NCBI GenBank assembly: GCA_947500505.1
Contig: CANMSL010000004.1
Span: forward strand, 310,001 to 374,000
Reading direction: 5' to 3'
Origin: an uncultured Aquimarina sp.
Lineage (GTDB): Bacteria > Bacteroidota > Bacteroidia > Flavobacteriales > Flavobacteriaceae
Length of the DNA stretch: 64,000 bases
A program made the position numbers and the translations under genes. Positions within the stretch are counted from its first letter, which is position 1, and each line of letters opens with the position of its first letter. Shown one piece after another: positions 8,398 through 16,924 of the stretch. The notes beneath the pieces were generated by a model that ran no database searches, was not told the origin of the DNA, and was given only the letters and a program-made list of their open reading frames with translations.

Positions 8398-11124
8398 TTG
8401 ACAATAAGAAAATTTAGGGATATATTAATAATAACGTTCCTGACCTTTGTCGTTAAAGGTCAGGACATATCTCCTAAATTAGATTCAATACATAATCTTC
8501 CTGGTAGTAATTATGAAAAGTTAGATGATTATCATAAAATTTTAGATGAATATCTTTTTAAAAAAAAATATTCGCAATTAGGATCAGATGCACATCAACT
8601 AGCAAAATGGATTCACAAAGAAAAACATTGGGAAGAAGCTATTAAGATTGTTAAAATAGCTTATGAAGCAAGAGAGAAGGTTACTCCTATCGATAATAAT
8701 CTTCTTAAACGGAGTTATTACAATTATGCGATCTATAATAAAAGAAGAGAAAATTATAGTGTTGCCATAAATTTTTTTGAAAAAGTCCTAAAACTAAAAG
8801 GAAATAATCTTTTCAAAGGAAGAGCCGCTGCTATTATTGGTGATAGTTACGAAAAAATTGGAGACCTATATAAATCAGTTGAATATCAAAAAAAAGCATT
8901 CGATTATTTTGACCCTTCCACTCAGTTAAAATATATCATCGCTAATCACACCAATATAGCTCTAACCTATAAAAACATTAGAAATAATGAAAGTGCCAAA
9001 AAAGGAATTTTTCATTTATTAAAAGCCGATTCTCTTTTAAAATCAAATAATAATTCTAATTCGACTGATGCATATTTAGTTCAAATCAATCTTGGCAATT
9101 TATATTATGAAGGTGTGGGTACCAAAGATGTGAATAAGGCTATTGAAAGTTTTAAAAAAGCCCTTGATATTTCAAAAAAACTGGAAAATGATCAATATTC
9201 ATCCCACGTTTATTACAATTTAGCAGTTATTAACATCACAAGAAACGCAGAATTATCTACTCAATATTTCAAAGAATCTTTTAAGAAAGCAGATCCAAAA
9301 TCCGAAATTATCTCAAAAATACATTTAGGGTTAGGTATTAAAGCTACTACTGAAAAGCGATATTTAGAAGGTCAAAATCATTTTAAAAATGCATTTTCTA
9401 CTCACCTAAATCAAGAAATCTCTGATATTTATTGGTTGCCAAGTAAAAAAGACTTAGAAAAGGTAAAAGATAAATCATTTTTTCTAGAACTTTTAAAAAG
9501 AAGGCTAAAAGGCTGGAATGAGCTTGCAGAAAGAGATGGGAACACATCTTTTTCTGAACAGGCAATAAAAACAACTACTGTAGGTGATCAGTTGATAGAT
9601 TTTATCATAAAAGAAAATTTTTCTTTAAGATCTAAACTTTTTTGGAGAGACCTGGCATCGGAGATATACATTATGGGGTTAGAAGCGTGTTTACTTTTGA
9701 AAAAAAATAAAGAGGCTTTTTATTTTATGGAAAAAAACAAAGCTATCTTATTGACTCAGGAAATAACAAAAAAGAAATCTGATATCCCCAAAGAAATTTT
9801 AGAACGTGAGAAGAAATTAGAAAATATCATAACGACGCTTAAAAATTTGTTTTTAGAAGCACAGGAACATCAAAAAGATTCTCTTTTAGATATAATATCG
9901 AGCAAAGAAATAAATTTGCAGTATTATAGAGATTCCCTTTCCACTAAATATACAGAATATTCTAGCTTGATATCGATTCCTGAGATAGTAAATATGGAAG
10001 AACTAAATTTAAGAAAAGATCAGGTTCTTATTCAGTATATCATGGCAGAACGGGTGGCAGGAGTCATACCAGAAGCTTATGGCATGATCATTTCTGGCAA
10101 TACTAAAGAAATTTTTAAGATCGACAAGGTAGATCAACTTCAGAAAAACATTTATCAATTAAGAAGCATACTTGACAAACCCTTCAATACTAAGGAAGAA
10201 ATCGTAAAGTATCACACCTTATCTTATGATATTTATAACTCCCTGATCCCTAAAAGATTTCAAAATGTTTTATTAAATAAGAGCATAACAATTATTCCTG
10301 ATCATGTTTTAAATCATATACCTTTTGAAGCTTTGGTAACAAACTTAAAAAAAGGAAGTTATTTGATCGAACAAGCAGAGATCAACTATACCTATTCTTT
10401 ATCTTTTGCTTTTCAGAATACTAAAATTAATCGTAACGCAGAAAAAGATTTTCTCGGGGTTGCTCCAATTGAGTTCTCCAATAATTTAACTAAGCTACCT
10501 AAAACCAAAAAGGAGCTTATTGAAGCCAATCGTTATTACACAGGTGATCTTTTATTAAAAGAAAAAGCTACTATACAAAATTTTAAAAAAGAAGCTCATA
10601 ATTATAAAATTTTACACTTAGCGACACATGCTGATGCCTCGGATTCTTTAAATCCCTGGGTGGCGTTCAGATACAACAAGCTTACGGAGTCAGAACTTTC
10701 AGTAATTAAAAATCAAGCTGAGCTAGTGATTCTAAGTGCATGTAACACATCCTTAGGCGAGGTTCGGCGTGGTGAAGGCGTGATGAGTCTTGCACGTGGA
10801 TTTTTTCAATCAGGAGCACATACCGTGATTCCTTCTCTTTGGAGTACAAATGATAAAGCTACAGCTACTATAACCTCGAATTTTTATAAAAACCTAAGCC
10901 GTGGGCAAACCAAATCTGAAGCTCTTAGAAAAGCAAAGCTACATTATTTGCAAAACAACAAAGATGCCGAAGCTTCTCCTCACTATTGGGCATCACTAGT
11001 TTTGATTGGAGATACAGGAGTCCTTATGCCACAATCAAACGCTCAATTATTTCTATGGAGAGCATTTTTTATTATCTTACTAATATTGGTGATCTTTGTA
11101 TTTTTCTTACGAAAGAAAAGATAA
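8398..11124 (+). CDS. exported, membrane-anchored TPR-CHAT caspase-like protease
   Basis: 908 aa with a TTG start at 8398; the only upstream in-frame codons lie after the lipoprotein stop, and this start supplies a complete signal peptide (IRKFRDILIITFLTFVVKGQ). Residues ~50-400 are TPR-like helical repeats. A coiled region spans ~440-520, and ~555-870 form a CHAT peptidase domain. The caspase-type dyad is visible as His744 in LHLATHADAS and Cys782 in VILSACNTSLGE, followed by EGVMSLARGFFQSGAHTVI and PSLWSTND. The C-terminus is a membrane helix (~885-903) ending RKKR. Topology implies a periplasmic protease tethered to the inner membrane. The neighbouring sigma/anti-sigma pair suggests a signalling role. 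Confidence 0.9.
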   Translation: MTIRKFRDILIITFLTFVVKGQDISPKLDSIHNLPGSNYEKLDDYHKILDEYLFKKKYSQLGSDAHQLAKWIHKEKHWEEAIKIVKIAYEAREKVTPIDNNLLKRSYYNYAIYNKRRENYSVAINFFEKVLKLKGNNLFKGRAAAIIGDSYEKIGDLYKSVEYQKKAFDYFDPSTQLKYIIANHTNIALTYKNIRNNESAKKGIFHLLKADSLLKSNNNSNSTDAYLVQINLGNLYYEGVGTKDVNKAIESFKKALDISKKLENDQYSSHVYYNLAVINITRNAELSTQYFKESFKKADPKSEIISKIHLGLGIKATTEKRYLEGQNHFKNAFSTHLNQEISDIYWLPSKKDLEKVKDKSFFLELLKRRLKGWNELAERDGNTSFSEQAIKTTTVGDQLIDFIIKENFSLRSKLFWRDLASEIYIMGLEACLLLKKNKEAFYFMEKNKAILLTQEITKKKSDIPKEILEREKKLENIITTLKNLFLEAQEHQKDSLLDIISSKEINLQYYRDSLSTKYTEYSSLISIPEIVNMEELNLRKDQVLIQYIMAERVAGVIPEAYGMIISGNTKEIFKIDKVDQLQKNIYQLRSILDKPFNTKEEIVKYHTLSYDIYNSLIPKRFQNVLLNKSITIIPDHVLNHIPFEALVTNLKKGSYLIEQAEINYTYSLSFAFQNTKINRNAEKDFLGVAPIEFSNNLTKLPKTKKELIEANRYYTGDLLLKEKATIQNFKKEAHNYKILHLATHADASDSLNPWVAFRYNKLTESELSVIKNQAELVILSACNTSLGEVRRGEGVMSLARGFFQSGAHTVIPSLWSTNDKATATITSNFYKNLSRGQTKSEALRKAKLHYLQNNKDAEASPHYWASLVLIGDTGVLMPQSNAQLFLWRAFFIILLILVIFVFFLRKKR

Positions 11125-11541
11125 TTGTTTAACCCGTAGTGAATTTTGATTATTTAATTCAAAATCCGTCAATTTGAGTGTCCGTCTGAGGCGGATATAT
11201 CGAAAAAATGTTTTTAGATACGAAAAGCTATTTTCGACACGACTTTTCTTCATTTTATTAAGAAAAATCAATCGTATTGAATCTTTTCTTTATTATTTCT
11301 TTCTTAATGCAGAACGAGTACTCTTTACATAAATAATTTTAAATAATTAGCTCATATTCCCTCTATCAGATTTTTTCTATTTATCTCTGATGTACTCACC
11401 ATTTTTTGCGATTCAAAACTAACTTCAAAAAAAATCAATTTACCATAGTAACAATTTTTCTTTTCGGGAACATAATGATAAAGGCATATATCCTGAGTGT
11501 CTTAATTGGATCAGGAATATTAAAATCTAATACAAATAATT
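11125..11541. other. long intergenic region with a repeat-like element
   Basis: 417 bp without a convincing gene, between the TPR-CHAT gene and the first leader peptide. The first 200 bases hold a possible dispersed element (listed separately). The rest must hold the leader of the peptide genes; no good TAnnTTTG element is visible. A frame through 11406-11654 is poor in composition and overlaps the peptide gene, so I do not call it. Confidence 0.5.
11165..11325. repeat. possible dispersed intergenic repeat with hairpins
   Basis: The stretch contains TCCGTCTGAGGCGGA, a short stem-loop, then ATATCGAAAAAAT and the palindrome CGAAAAGCTATTTTCG. The wording (a fragment like GAGTGTCCG...CTGAGGCGG...ATATCGA) resembles intergenic elements I recall as repeated in Flavobacteriaceae genomes. 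Only one copy is present in this window, so repetition is not shown here. Confidence 0.35.
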
Positions 11542-11772
11542 ATGTTACAAAACATTTTAAAATTACAAGGAGTACAAGAATTGAACAGCAAGCAAAGAAA
11601 AAATATCAAAGGTGGTATGTTAGTAGTTGGAGTTGGTGGGTCTTGTTCAAATAACGGTGATGCGATTTGTTGTGGTACGGCACAATGGCAATGTGGGACA
11701 GGCCCTTCAGAAGGAGGTATTCATTTTAATAACAATTATTTTAACGGCAATCCTGTTTGCGACTGCTTTTAA
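11542..11772 (+). CDS. double-glycine leader peptide 1 (bacteriocin-like precursor)
   Basis: 76 aa. The first 25 residues form a leader, MLQNILKLQGVQELNSKQ followed by RKNIKGG, with the Gly-Gly cleavage site typical of substrates of C39-peptidase ABC exporters. The 51-aa core is rich in Gly and Asn and has six Cys (35, 43, 44, 51, 73, 75), an even number suited to three disulfides. The leader is nearly the same as that of the next gene while the cores differ, as expected of precursor families. No maturation enzyme or exporter lies within 10 kb on either side. Function may be antimicrobial or signalling; unproven. Confidence 0.75.
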   Translation: MLQNILKLQGVQELNSKQRKNIKGGMLVVGVGGSCSNNGDAICCGTAQWQCGTGPSEGGIHFNNNYFNGNPVCDCF

Positions 11773-11820
11773 TTTTCTTTCTTCAAAGAAAAACATCACT
11801 TACTATTAATCATAAAAAGT

Positions 11821-12009
11821 ATGTTACACAACATTTTAAAATTAAACGGCCTAAACATTCTTAGCAAAAAGGATCAAAGAAACACTAATGGTGGCTTTTT
11901 TAATTCTTGTCTGCCCTACCTTCCTGAAAATGGTTGTTTTAGCGGACCAGAGCATTGCAATGTTTGGAATTTACCAAAATGTCCGGATATACCGGATGAA
12001 AACCATTAA
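11821..12009 (+). CDS. double-glycine leader peptide 2 (bacteriocin-like precursor)
   Basis: 62 aa with a leader of 25 residues ending NTNGG, paralogous to peptide 1 (shared ML-x-NILKL-x-G and the K-rich stretch before GG). The 37-aa core has four Cys (30, 39, 46, 54) and six Pro, and ends in an acidic tail. The cores of the two peptides show no clear similarity beyond Cys content, so they may be a two-component pair or independently evolved products. It lies 48 bp after peptide 1 and is followed at once by a strong terminator, so both are likely one transcript. Confidence 0.75.
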   Translation: MLHNILKLNGLNILSKKDQRNTNGGFFNSCLPYLPENGCFSGPEHCNVWNLPKCPDIPDENH

Positions 12010-12028
12010 TTTTAATTTTTTAACTGAT

Positions 12029-12062
12029 AAAGGTTTTAGGTTGACTAAAGCCTTTATTTTTT
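12029..12062 (+). terminator. rho-independent terminator after the leader-peptide genes
   Basis: An 11-bp stem (AAAGGTTTTAG / CTAAAGCCTTT, one G-U pair) with a 5-nt loop, followed by ATTTTTTT. Confidence 0.8.
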
Positions 12063-12187
12063 AAATCGTTTCCAAATATACTTTCTTAGGATTTATGGTA
12101 TACAGCAACTTTTTATCATTTATTTGATTTTTCGTAACTTCCATAAGCTATTTTCACCTCAAACCATCTGATTTTTAACAAAAAAGC

Positions 12188-12195
12188 TATATTTG
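12188..12195 (+). promoter_or_regulatory. TAnnTTTG -7 element
   Basis: TATATTTG, 29 bp before the ATG of the outer-membrane protein gene at 12225; a CTG triplet sits near the -33 position. Confidence 0.45.
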
Positions 12196-12224
12196 CTCCT
12201 TCACAAACTCAGATCATCTAACTA

Positions 12225-13430
12225 ATGAAATCATTATTTTGTTTTGTAGTAGGAGTATTATGTCTCTCCTCTATTAGCGCACAAAGCATTTATGAAGCTG
12301 GATATTTTATTGATAACAATGGTAAAAAAACAGAATGCCTCATCAAAAAGCTTCCCTGGAGAACAAATCCTACCGAATTTCAATGGAAAAAAACAATTTC
12401 TTCCAGTCCTAAAACTAAAGTAATTGAAGACGTTAAAGAATTTGCCGTAGGCGAAGATTATCGGTATAAAAGGTATATTCTTCAATTTGATCTTAACGGT
12501 GATACGGTTGGAAAATCAACAAAATCCAAAGATCCTGATCTCAGCTACAAAAAGATATTCTTAAGAACCATTCTTAAAAGTAAAACCACCTTATTTCAGT
12601 ATTCTAAAAATAATGTCCATCGGTTCTTTTATACCGCCCCTGAAACCGTGTACCCCGAACTTTTAGTTTATAAAGTTTTTTATACACCGGACGAAAGCAA
12701 AAAACCAGGAAAGAAGGTAATTCCACAAGAAAATAATACGTATCAGGAACAACTGGCGGAGAAAATAAAATGTGGTAATCAAGATCCATCCAAACTCACC
12801 TATACGCAGGGAGATTTAAAAAGATATTTTAAGAAGTATAATGAATGCAAAGGAAACAACATAGAATATATCATCCGTAAAAAGATTAACCAAACCAGAA
12901 TTGGGATTGTAGCTGCAGCTGATCTAAGTGGCTTTAGTCATAATTCTCAGGCTGGAAATGACGGAAATGTAAGCTATGATGATGTTTTTGTACCCAGATA
13001 CGGTGTGTTTATCGAAACTTTCATCCCTTTTTCTAAAGTTGATTTAAGTTTCTTTTTAGAATCTACCTACAAAGCTTTTACGATGGATGGAAGAGATCTC
13101 GCAATTGCTAACAGCGAATTCGAATTGGATTATAAAAGTATCAATGTTGCCGTAGGACCTAGATTTCATATTTATTTAAGTTCTAAATTCGAATTGTTCC
13201 TGGAAGGTGGTCTTACTGTGGACTTTAATATCGGCACGGAAGCAAGTGAATTTATGGATGATGAAATAGAAAACACAACCACTGAATATTTTTATGGAGG
13301 CGGTTTTGGATCTGGTCGATTTAAAATAGGGTTTAGACAATATACACCGACGAATATATCCAGAAGCACGTCTATTCCTAATTCAGAATTAACAACATCC
13401 AGTTTATATCTTTCAATGAATATATTTTAA
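12225..13430 (+). CDS. outer-membrane beta-barrel hypothetical protein
   Basis: 401 aa with signal peptide SLFCFVVGVLCLSSISAQ. The N-terminal half has an early ...GYFIDNNGKKTECLIKK region, a domain type common in flavobacterial exported proteins. A middle helical stretch holds KLTYTQGDLKRYFKKYNECK. The second half alternates short amphipathic strands and turns (GVFIETFIPFSKVDLSFFLE, GPRFHIYLSSKFELFLEGGL, FGSGRFKIGFRQYTP) and ends in a strand with a terminal Phe, as beta-barrel proteins do. No specific function can be assigned. It stands alone, with its own promoter element and a terminator shared with recQ. Confidence 0.75.
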   Translation: MKSLFCFVVGVLCLSSISAQSIYEAGYFIDNNGKKTECLIKKLPWRTNPTEFQWKKTISSSPKTKVIEDVKEFAVGEDYRYKRYILQFDLNGDTVGKSTKSKDPDLSYKKIFLRTILKSKTTLFQYSKNNVHRFFYTAPETVYPELLVYKVFYTPDESKKPGKKVIPQENNTYQEQLAEKIKCGNQDPSKLTYTQGDLKRYFKKYNECKGNNIEYIIRKKINQTRIGIVAAADLSGFSHNSQAGNDGNVSYDDVFVPRYGVFIETFIPFSKVDLSFFLESTYKAFTMDGRDLAIANSEFELDYKSINVAVGPRFHIYLSSKFELFLEGGLTVDFNIGTEASEFMDDEIENTTTEYFYGGGFGSGRFKIGFRQYTPTNISRSTSIPNSELTTSSLYLSMNIF

Positions 13431-13460
13431 ACAAAAAGTACTGTAATTTTCTGATAAGAA

Positions 13461-13496
13461 AGGGCTTCGAAATATTTCAAAGCCCTATTGTTTTTT
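13461..13496. terminator. terminator between convergent OMP gene and recQ
   Basis: AGGGCTT...AAGCCCT inverted repeat with an inner GAAAT/ATTTC pair, then a T-rich tract on the plus strand. It serves the plus-strand OMP gene; on the minus strand it could also act on recQ. Confidence 0.7.
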
Positions 13497-13522
13497 GATT
13501 ATGAATTTGAATTACTGTTCAA

Positions 13523-15730
13523 TTAATTAGCAACATCGCTAATAAATTTTATGCGATACAATCGTAATTCTTCGTCATCATAATCGCCATCAAATTCTTC
13601 AATAGCGGTATCTATTTTATCACTTTCAGCCTCTATAAAATACTCATGAATTTCTTCTTGCTGGTCCTCATCCAGTATTTCGTCAATCCAATACGTGATA
13701 TTCAGTTTTGTTCCACTGTATACGATAGCTTCCATCTCCTTAATAAACTCCGGCATATCCATGCCCTTTGCTGCAGCAATATCATCCAATGGCAGTTTTC
13801 TATCCACATTCTGAATGATATACAACTTAAGACCACTATTAGCTCCTGTACTTTTAACCACAAAGTCATCAGGACGCATAATATCATTTTCTTCTACATA
13901 TTTAGCGATAAGGGATACAAATTCCTTTCCATATTTTTTAGCCTTTCCTTCTCCCACACCATGAACATTGCCCAGCTCTTCGATACTTACAGGATACTTA
14001 AGCGCCATATCTTCTAACGAAGGATCTTGGAATACTACAAATGGTGGGACTCCCAGTTTTTTTGCTACACTTTTTCGTAAGTCTTTTAGCATCCCAACCA
14101 GTCGGTCATCCGTACCTCCTGCTTTTCCACCAGATTTGGCAGCGGTAATGATCGAATCATCATTTGTCTCATCATACACATGATCTTCGGTCATCATAAA
14201 ACTTACAGGATTATCAATAAAATCTTTACCTTCAGGAGTAATTCTGATAACACCATATGTTTCGATATCTTTTTTAAGATACCTGGAGACTAGTACCTGA
14301 CGTATCAAAGCCATCCAGTACTTGTCATTCCTGAATTTACCACTGCCAAAAAAAGGTTGATCATTGGTTTTATGAGAAATAATTAGTGCATTACTTTTAC
14401 CAATCAGTGTATTCACTAAATCTTTTGATTTGTAAATCTCACCGGTTTTACTGACTACCTTCAACAGGAGTTGCACCTCATCCTTAGCTTCGTGTTTTTT
14501 CTTTGGATTACGAACGTTATCATCCATATCCGCACCTTCTCCGGTCTTTTCATCAAACTCTTCACCAAAATAATGCAGTATAAATTTACGTCTGGATATT
14601 GAAGTTTCGGCAAAAGCCACTACTTCTTGCAAAAGCGCATGACCAATTTCCTGTTCTGCCACAGGTTTACCACTCATAAACTTTTCAAGTTTCTCGATAT
14701 CCTTGTAAGCATAATACGCCAGACAATGTCCTTCTCCTCCATCACGACCGGCACGACCTGTTTCCTGATAGTAGCTTTCAATACTTTTAGGTATATCGTG
14801 ATGAATCACAAAACGAACATCGGGTTTGTCGATACCCATCCCAAAAGCAATGGTAGCCACTACGACATCAGCGTCTTCCATCAGAAACATATCCTGATGC
14901 TTGGCTCTGGTTTTGGCATCCAAACCTGCGTGATATGGTACTGCTTTTACCCCATTCACCTCTAAAGTTTGAGCTAGTTCTTCTACTCTTTTTCGGCTCA
15001 GGCAATATACAATACCACTTTTACCACTATTTTGTTTTACAAAACGAATGATATCAGCATCTACATTTTTTGTTTTTGGTCTTATTTCATAGAATAGGTT
15101 AGGTCTATTAAACGATGCTTTGAATGTTTCGGCATTGCTCATGCCTAGATTTTTAAGAATATCTTCCTGAACTTTTGGAGTGGCCGTCGCCGTTAGCCCG
15201 ATAATCGGTATGTTCTCTCCTATCCGCTTAATAATATTCTTTAGATTTCTGTATTCGGGTCTAAAGTCATGACCCCATTCACTAATACAATGAGCTTCAT
15301 CGACAGCCAAAAAAGAAATTTTTTGTTCTTTAAGGAAATCCACATATTCCTCTTTGGTAAGTGATTCTGGTGCTACATATAACAATTTAGTTATACCAGC
15401 GACAATATCGCCCTTTACTCTATTTACCTCAGATTTATTAAGCGATGAATTTAATACATGTGCTATTCCTTCTTCTGAAGAAATACTTCGAATAGCATCT
15501 ACTTGATTTTTCATTAGTGCGATCAAAGGGGATACTACAATCGCAGTTCCTTCACACATTAAGGCAGGAAGCTGGTAGCAAAGGGATTTTCCACCACCTG
15601 TAGGCATTATAACAAAAGTATTTTGTTTATTTAAAATGCTCTTGATTACCTTCTCCTGCAATCCTCTAAATTGACTAAAACCAAAGTACTTTTTTAGAGC
15701 TCCTTGTAAGTCAGTTTCGTTCAAACTCAT
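13523..15730 (-). CDS. recQ: ATP-dependent DNA helicase RecQ
   Basis: 735 aa, longer than E. coli RecQ (~610). Helicase motifs are in order: Walker A TGGGKSLCYQLPA (~43-55), DEAH at AVDEAHCISEWGHDFRPEYR (~145), motif III GLTATATPKV, motif V ATIAFGMGIDKPDVR and motif VI YYQETGRAGRDG. The RQC part begins SRRKFILHYFGE; the four zinc-binding Cys of E. coli RecQ are absent, the position of CGNCDxC reading GADMDDN. An HRDC-like domain lies at ~545-625 (LGVPPFVVFQDPSLEDMA), then a lineage-specific acidic C-terminus. Role: unwinding in recombination and fork repair. Monocistronic. Confidence 0.96.
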   Translation of the reverse strand: MSLNETDLQGALKKYFGFSQFRGLQEKVIKSILNKQNTFVIMPTGGGKSLCYQLPALMCEGTAIVVSPLIALMKNQVDAIRSISSEEGIAHVLNSSLNKSEVNRVKGDIVAGITKLLYVAPESLTKEEYVDFLKEQKISFLAVDEAHCISEWGHDFRPEYRNLKNIIKRIGENIPIIGLTATATPKVQEDILKNLGMSNAETFKASFNRPNLFYEIRPKTKNVDADIIRFVKQNSGKSGIVYCLSRKRVEELAQTLEVNGVKAVPYHAGLDAKTRAKHQDMFLMEDADVVVATIAFGMGIDKPDVRFVIHHDIPKSIESYYQETGRAGRDGGEGHCLAYYAYKDIEKLEKFMSGKPVAEQEIGHALLQEVVAFAETSISRRKFILHYFGEEFDEKTGEGADMDDNVRNPKKKHEAKDEVQLLLKVVSKTGEIYKSKDLVNTLIGKSNALIISHKTNDQPFFGSGKFRNDKYWMALIRQVLVSRYLKKDIETYGVIRITPEGKDFIDNPVSFMMTEDHVYDETNDDSIITAAKSGGKAGGTDDRLVGMLKDLRKSVAKKLGVPPFVVFQDPSLEDMALKYPVSIEELGNVHGVGEGKAKKYGKEFVSLIAKYVEENDIMRPDDFVVKSTGANSGLKLYIIQNVDRKLPLDDIAAAKGMDMPEFIKEMEAIVYSGTKLNITYWIDEILDEDQQEEIHEYFIEAESDKIDTAIEEFDGDYDDEELRLYRIKFISDVAN

Positions 15731-15831
15731 TAAATCGTTTAACTTTTATATACCAATTAAATTACATAGCTATCACTCAAACCTTTTTCCCCAACAAAGA
15801 TTTAGTGGATTGTTCTTTTTTAAAAAGTCAC

Positions 15832-15839
15832 CAAAGATA
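15832..15839 (-). promoter_or_regulatory. TAnnTTTG -7 element upstream of recQ
   Basis: TATCTTTG on the minus strand, ~100 nt before the recQ ATG. Confidence 0.35.
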
Positions 15840-15898
15840 AGCAAACTAAAAATACTAAGCTTTTTTTCAGCACTATTTAAAATTCATAAGGTATTACA

Positions 15899-15906
15899 TA
15901 CCTTTG
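15899..15906 (+). promoter_or_regulatory. TAnnTTTG -7 element upstream of kdsD
   Basis: TACCTTTG, 53 bp before the kdsD start. It would drive the kdsD-tatC-CMD unit. Confidence 0.45.
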
Positions 15907-15958
15907 CATAATTAAAGATAATAAAATCTTTAATTATAACACGCAAATTTTATAAATT

Positions 15959-16924
15959 TTGAACACCCTCGATACGATTATTTCTTATGCCCGACAAACG
16001 GTGAATGAAGAAGCCAAAGCGATAGCACATCTGGAACAACTTATTGATCAGGAATTTGCTGAAGCTGTACACACGATACACAATTCTAATGGACGGGTTA
16101 TTATTACAGGTATTGGTAAAAGTGCCATTATTGCTTCAAAGATTGTGGCTACTATGAATTCTACTGGCACCCCTGCTGTTTTTATGCACGCGGCTGATGC
16201 GATTCACGGAGATTTAGGTAATATCCTAAAAGATGATATAGTTATTTGCATCTCTAAAAGTGGGAATACTCCAGAGATCAAAGTATTAGTCCCTTTAATT
16301 AAAAACTTTAACAACACTTTAATCGGTATTACCTCTAATAAAGAATCTTTTCTTGGGCAGGAAGCTGATTTTGTAATACACGCTTATGTAGAAAAAGAAG
16401 CGTGCCCTAATAACTTAGCTCCTACTACTAGTACTACAGCACAATTAGTAATCGGAGATGCCGTTGCGGTTTGTTTATTACACCTGAAAGGCTTTTCTAG
16501 TAAAGATTTTGCCAAATACCACCCTGGTGGATCTCTGGGTAAAAAACTATACCTTCGGGTAGATGATATAGTATCGAAAAACGAAAAACCAAAAGTAAAT
16601 TTGGAATCAGATATCAATGCTGTTATTGTAGAAATGACAGAAAAAAGATTAGGTGCTACTGCAGTAACCGAAAATGATAAAATTATAGGAATCATTACCG
16701 ATGGAGATTTACGAAGAATGCTGACTACAAATACTTCATTTAACGGGTTAACTGCTAAAGACATTATGTCCCCCAATCCTAAACGTATCGATGTTGATGC
16801 TATGGCTGTTGATGCTTTGGATCGCCTTGAAGAATACGGGATTTCGCAATTATTAGCTGAAAAAGAAGGTAAATATGCAGGTCTGTTGCATATCCACGAT
16901 CTAATGAGAGAAGGAATTTTATAA
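15959..16924 (+). CDS. kdsD: KpsF/GutQ-family D-arabinose 5-phosphate isomerase
   Basis: 321 aa with a TTG start; no ATG lies near. An SIS domain occupies ~45-170 (GRVIITGIGKSAIIASKIVA, then HGDLGNIL and CISKSGNTPEIK), followed by LAPTTSTTAQLVIGDA and a conserved FAKYHPGGSLGKKL motif. Two CBS domains follow at ~205-320. The enzyme converts ribulose 5-phosphate to arabinose 5-phosphate for KDO in lipopolysaccharide. It is the first gene of an operon with tatC, overlapping it as TAATG, and lptB lies close downstream. The neighbourhood is typical of Flavobacteriaceae. Confidence 0.93.
   Translation: MNTLDTIISYARQTVNEEAKAIAHLEQLIDQEFAEAVHTIHNSNGRVIITGIGKSAIIASKIVATMNSTGTPAVFMHAADAIHGDLGNILKDDIVICISKSGNTPEIKVLVPLIKNFNNTLIGITSNKESFLGQEADFVIHAYVEKEACPNNLAPTTSTTAQLVIGDAVAVCLLHLKGFSSKDFAKYHPGGSLGKKLYLRVDDIVSKNEKPKVNLESDINAVIVEMTEKRLGATAVTENDKIIGIITDGDLRRMLTTNTSFNGLTAKDIMSPNPKRIDVDAMAVDALDRLEEYGISQLLAEKEGKYAGLLHIHDLMREGIL

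Noticed and set aside
11406..11654. An 82-codon frame starting before leader peptide 1
   Set aside because: It overlaps the peptide gene in another frame, lacks a plausible composition and has no leader; the GG-peptide frame explains the region better.
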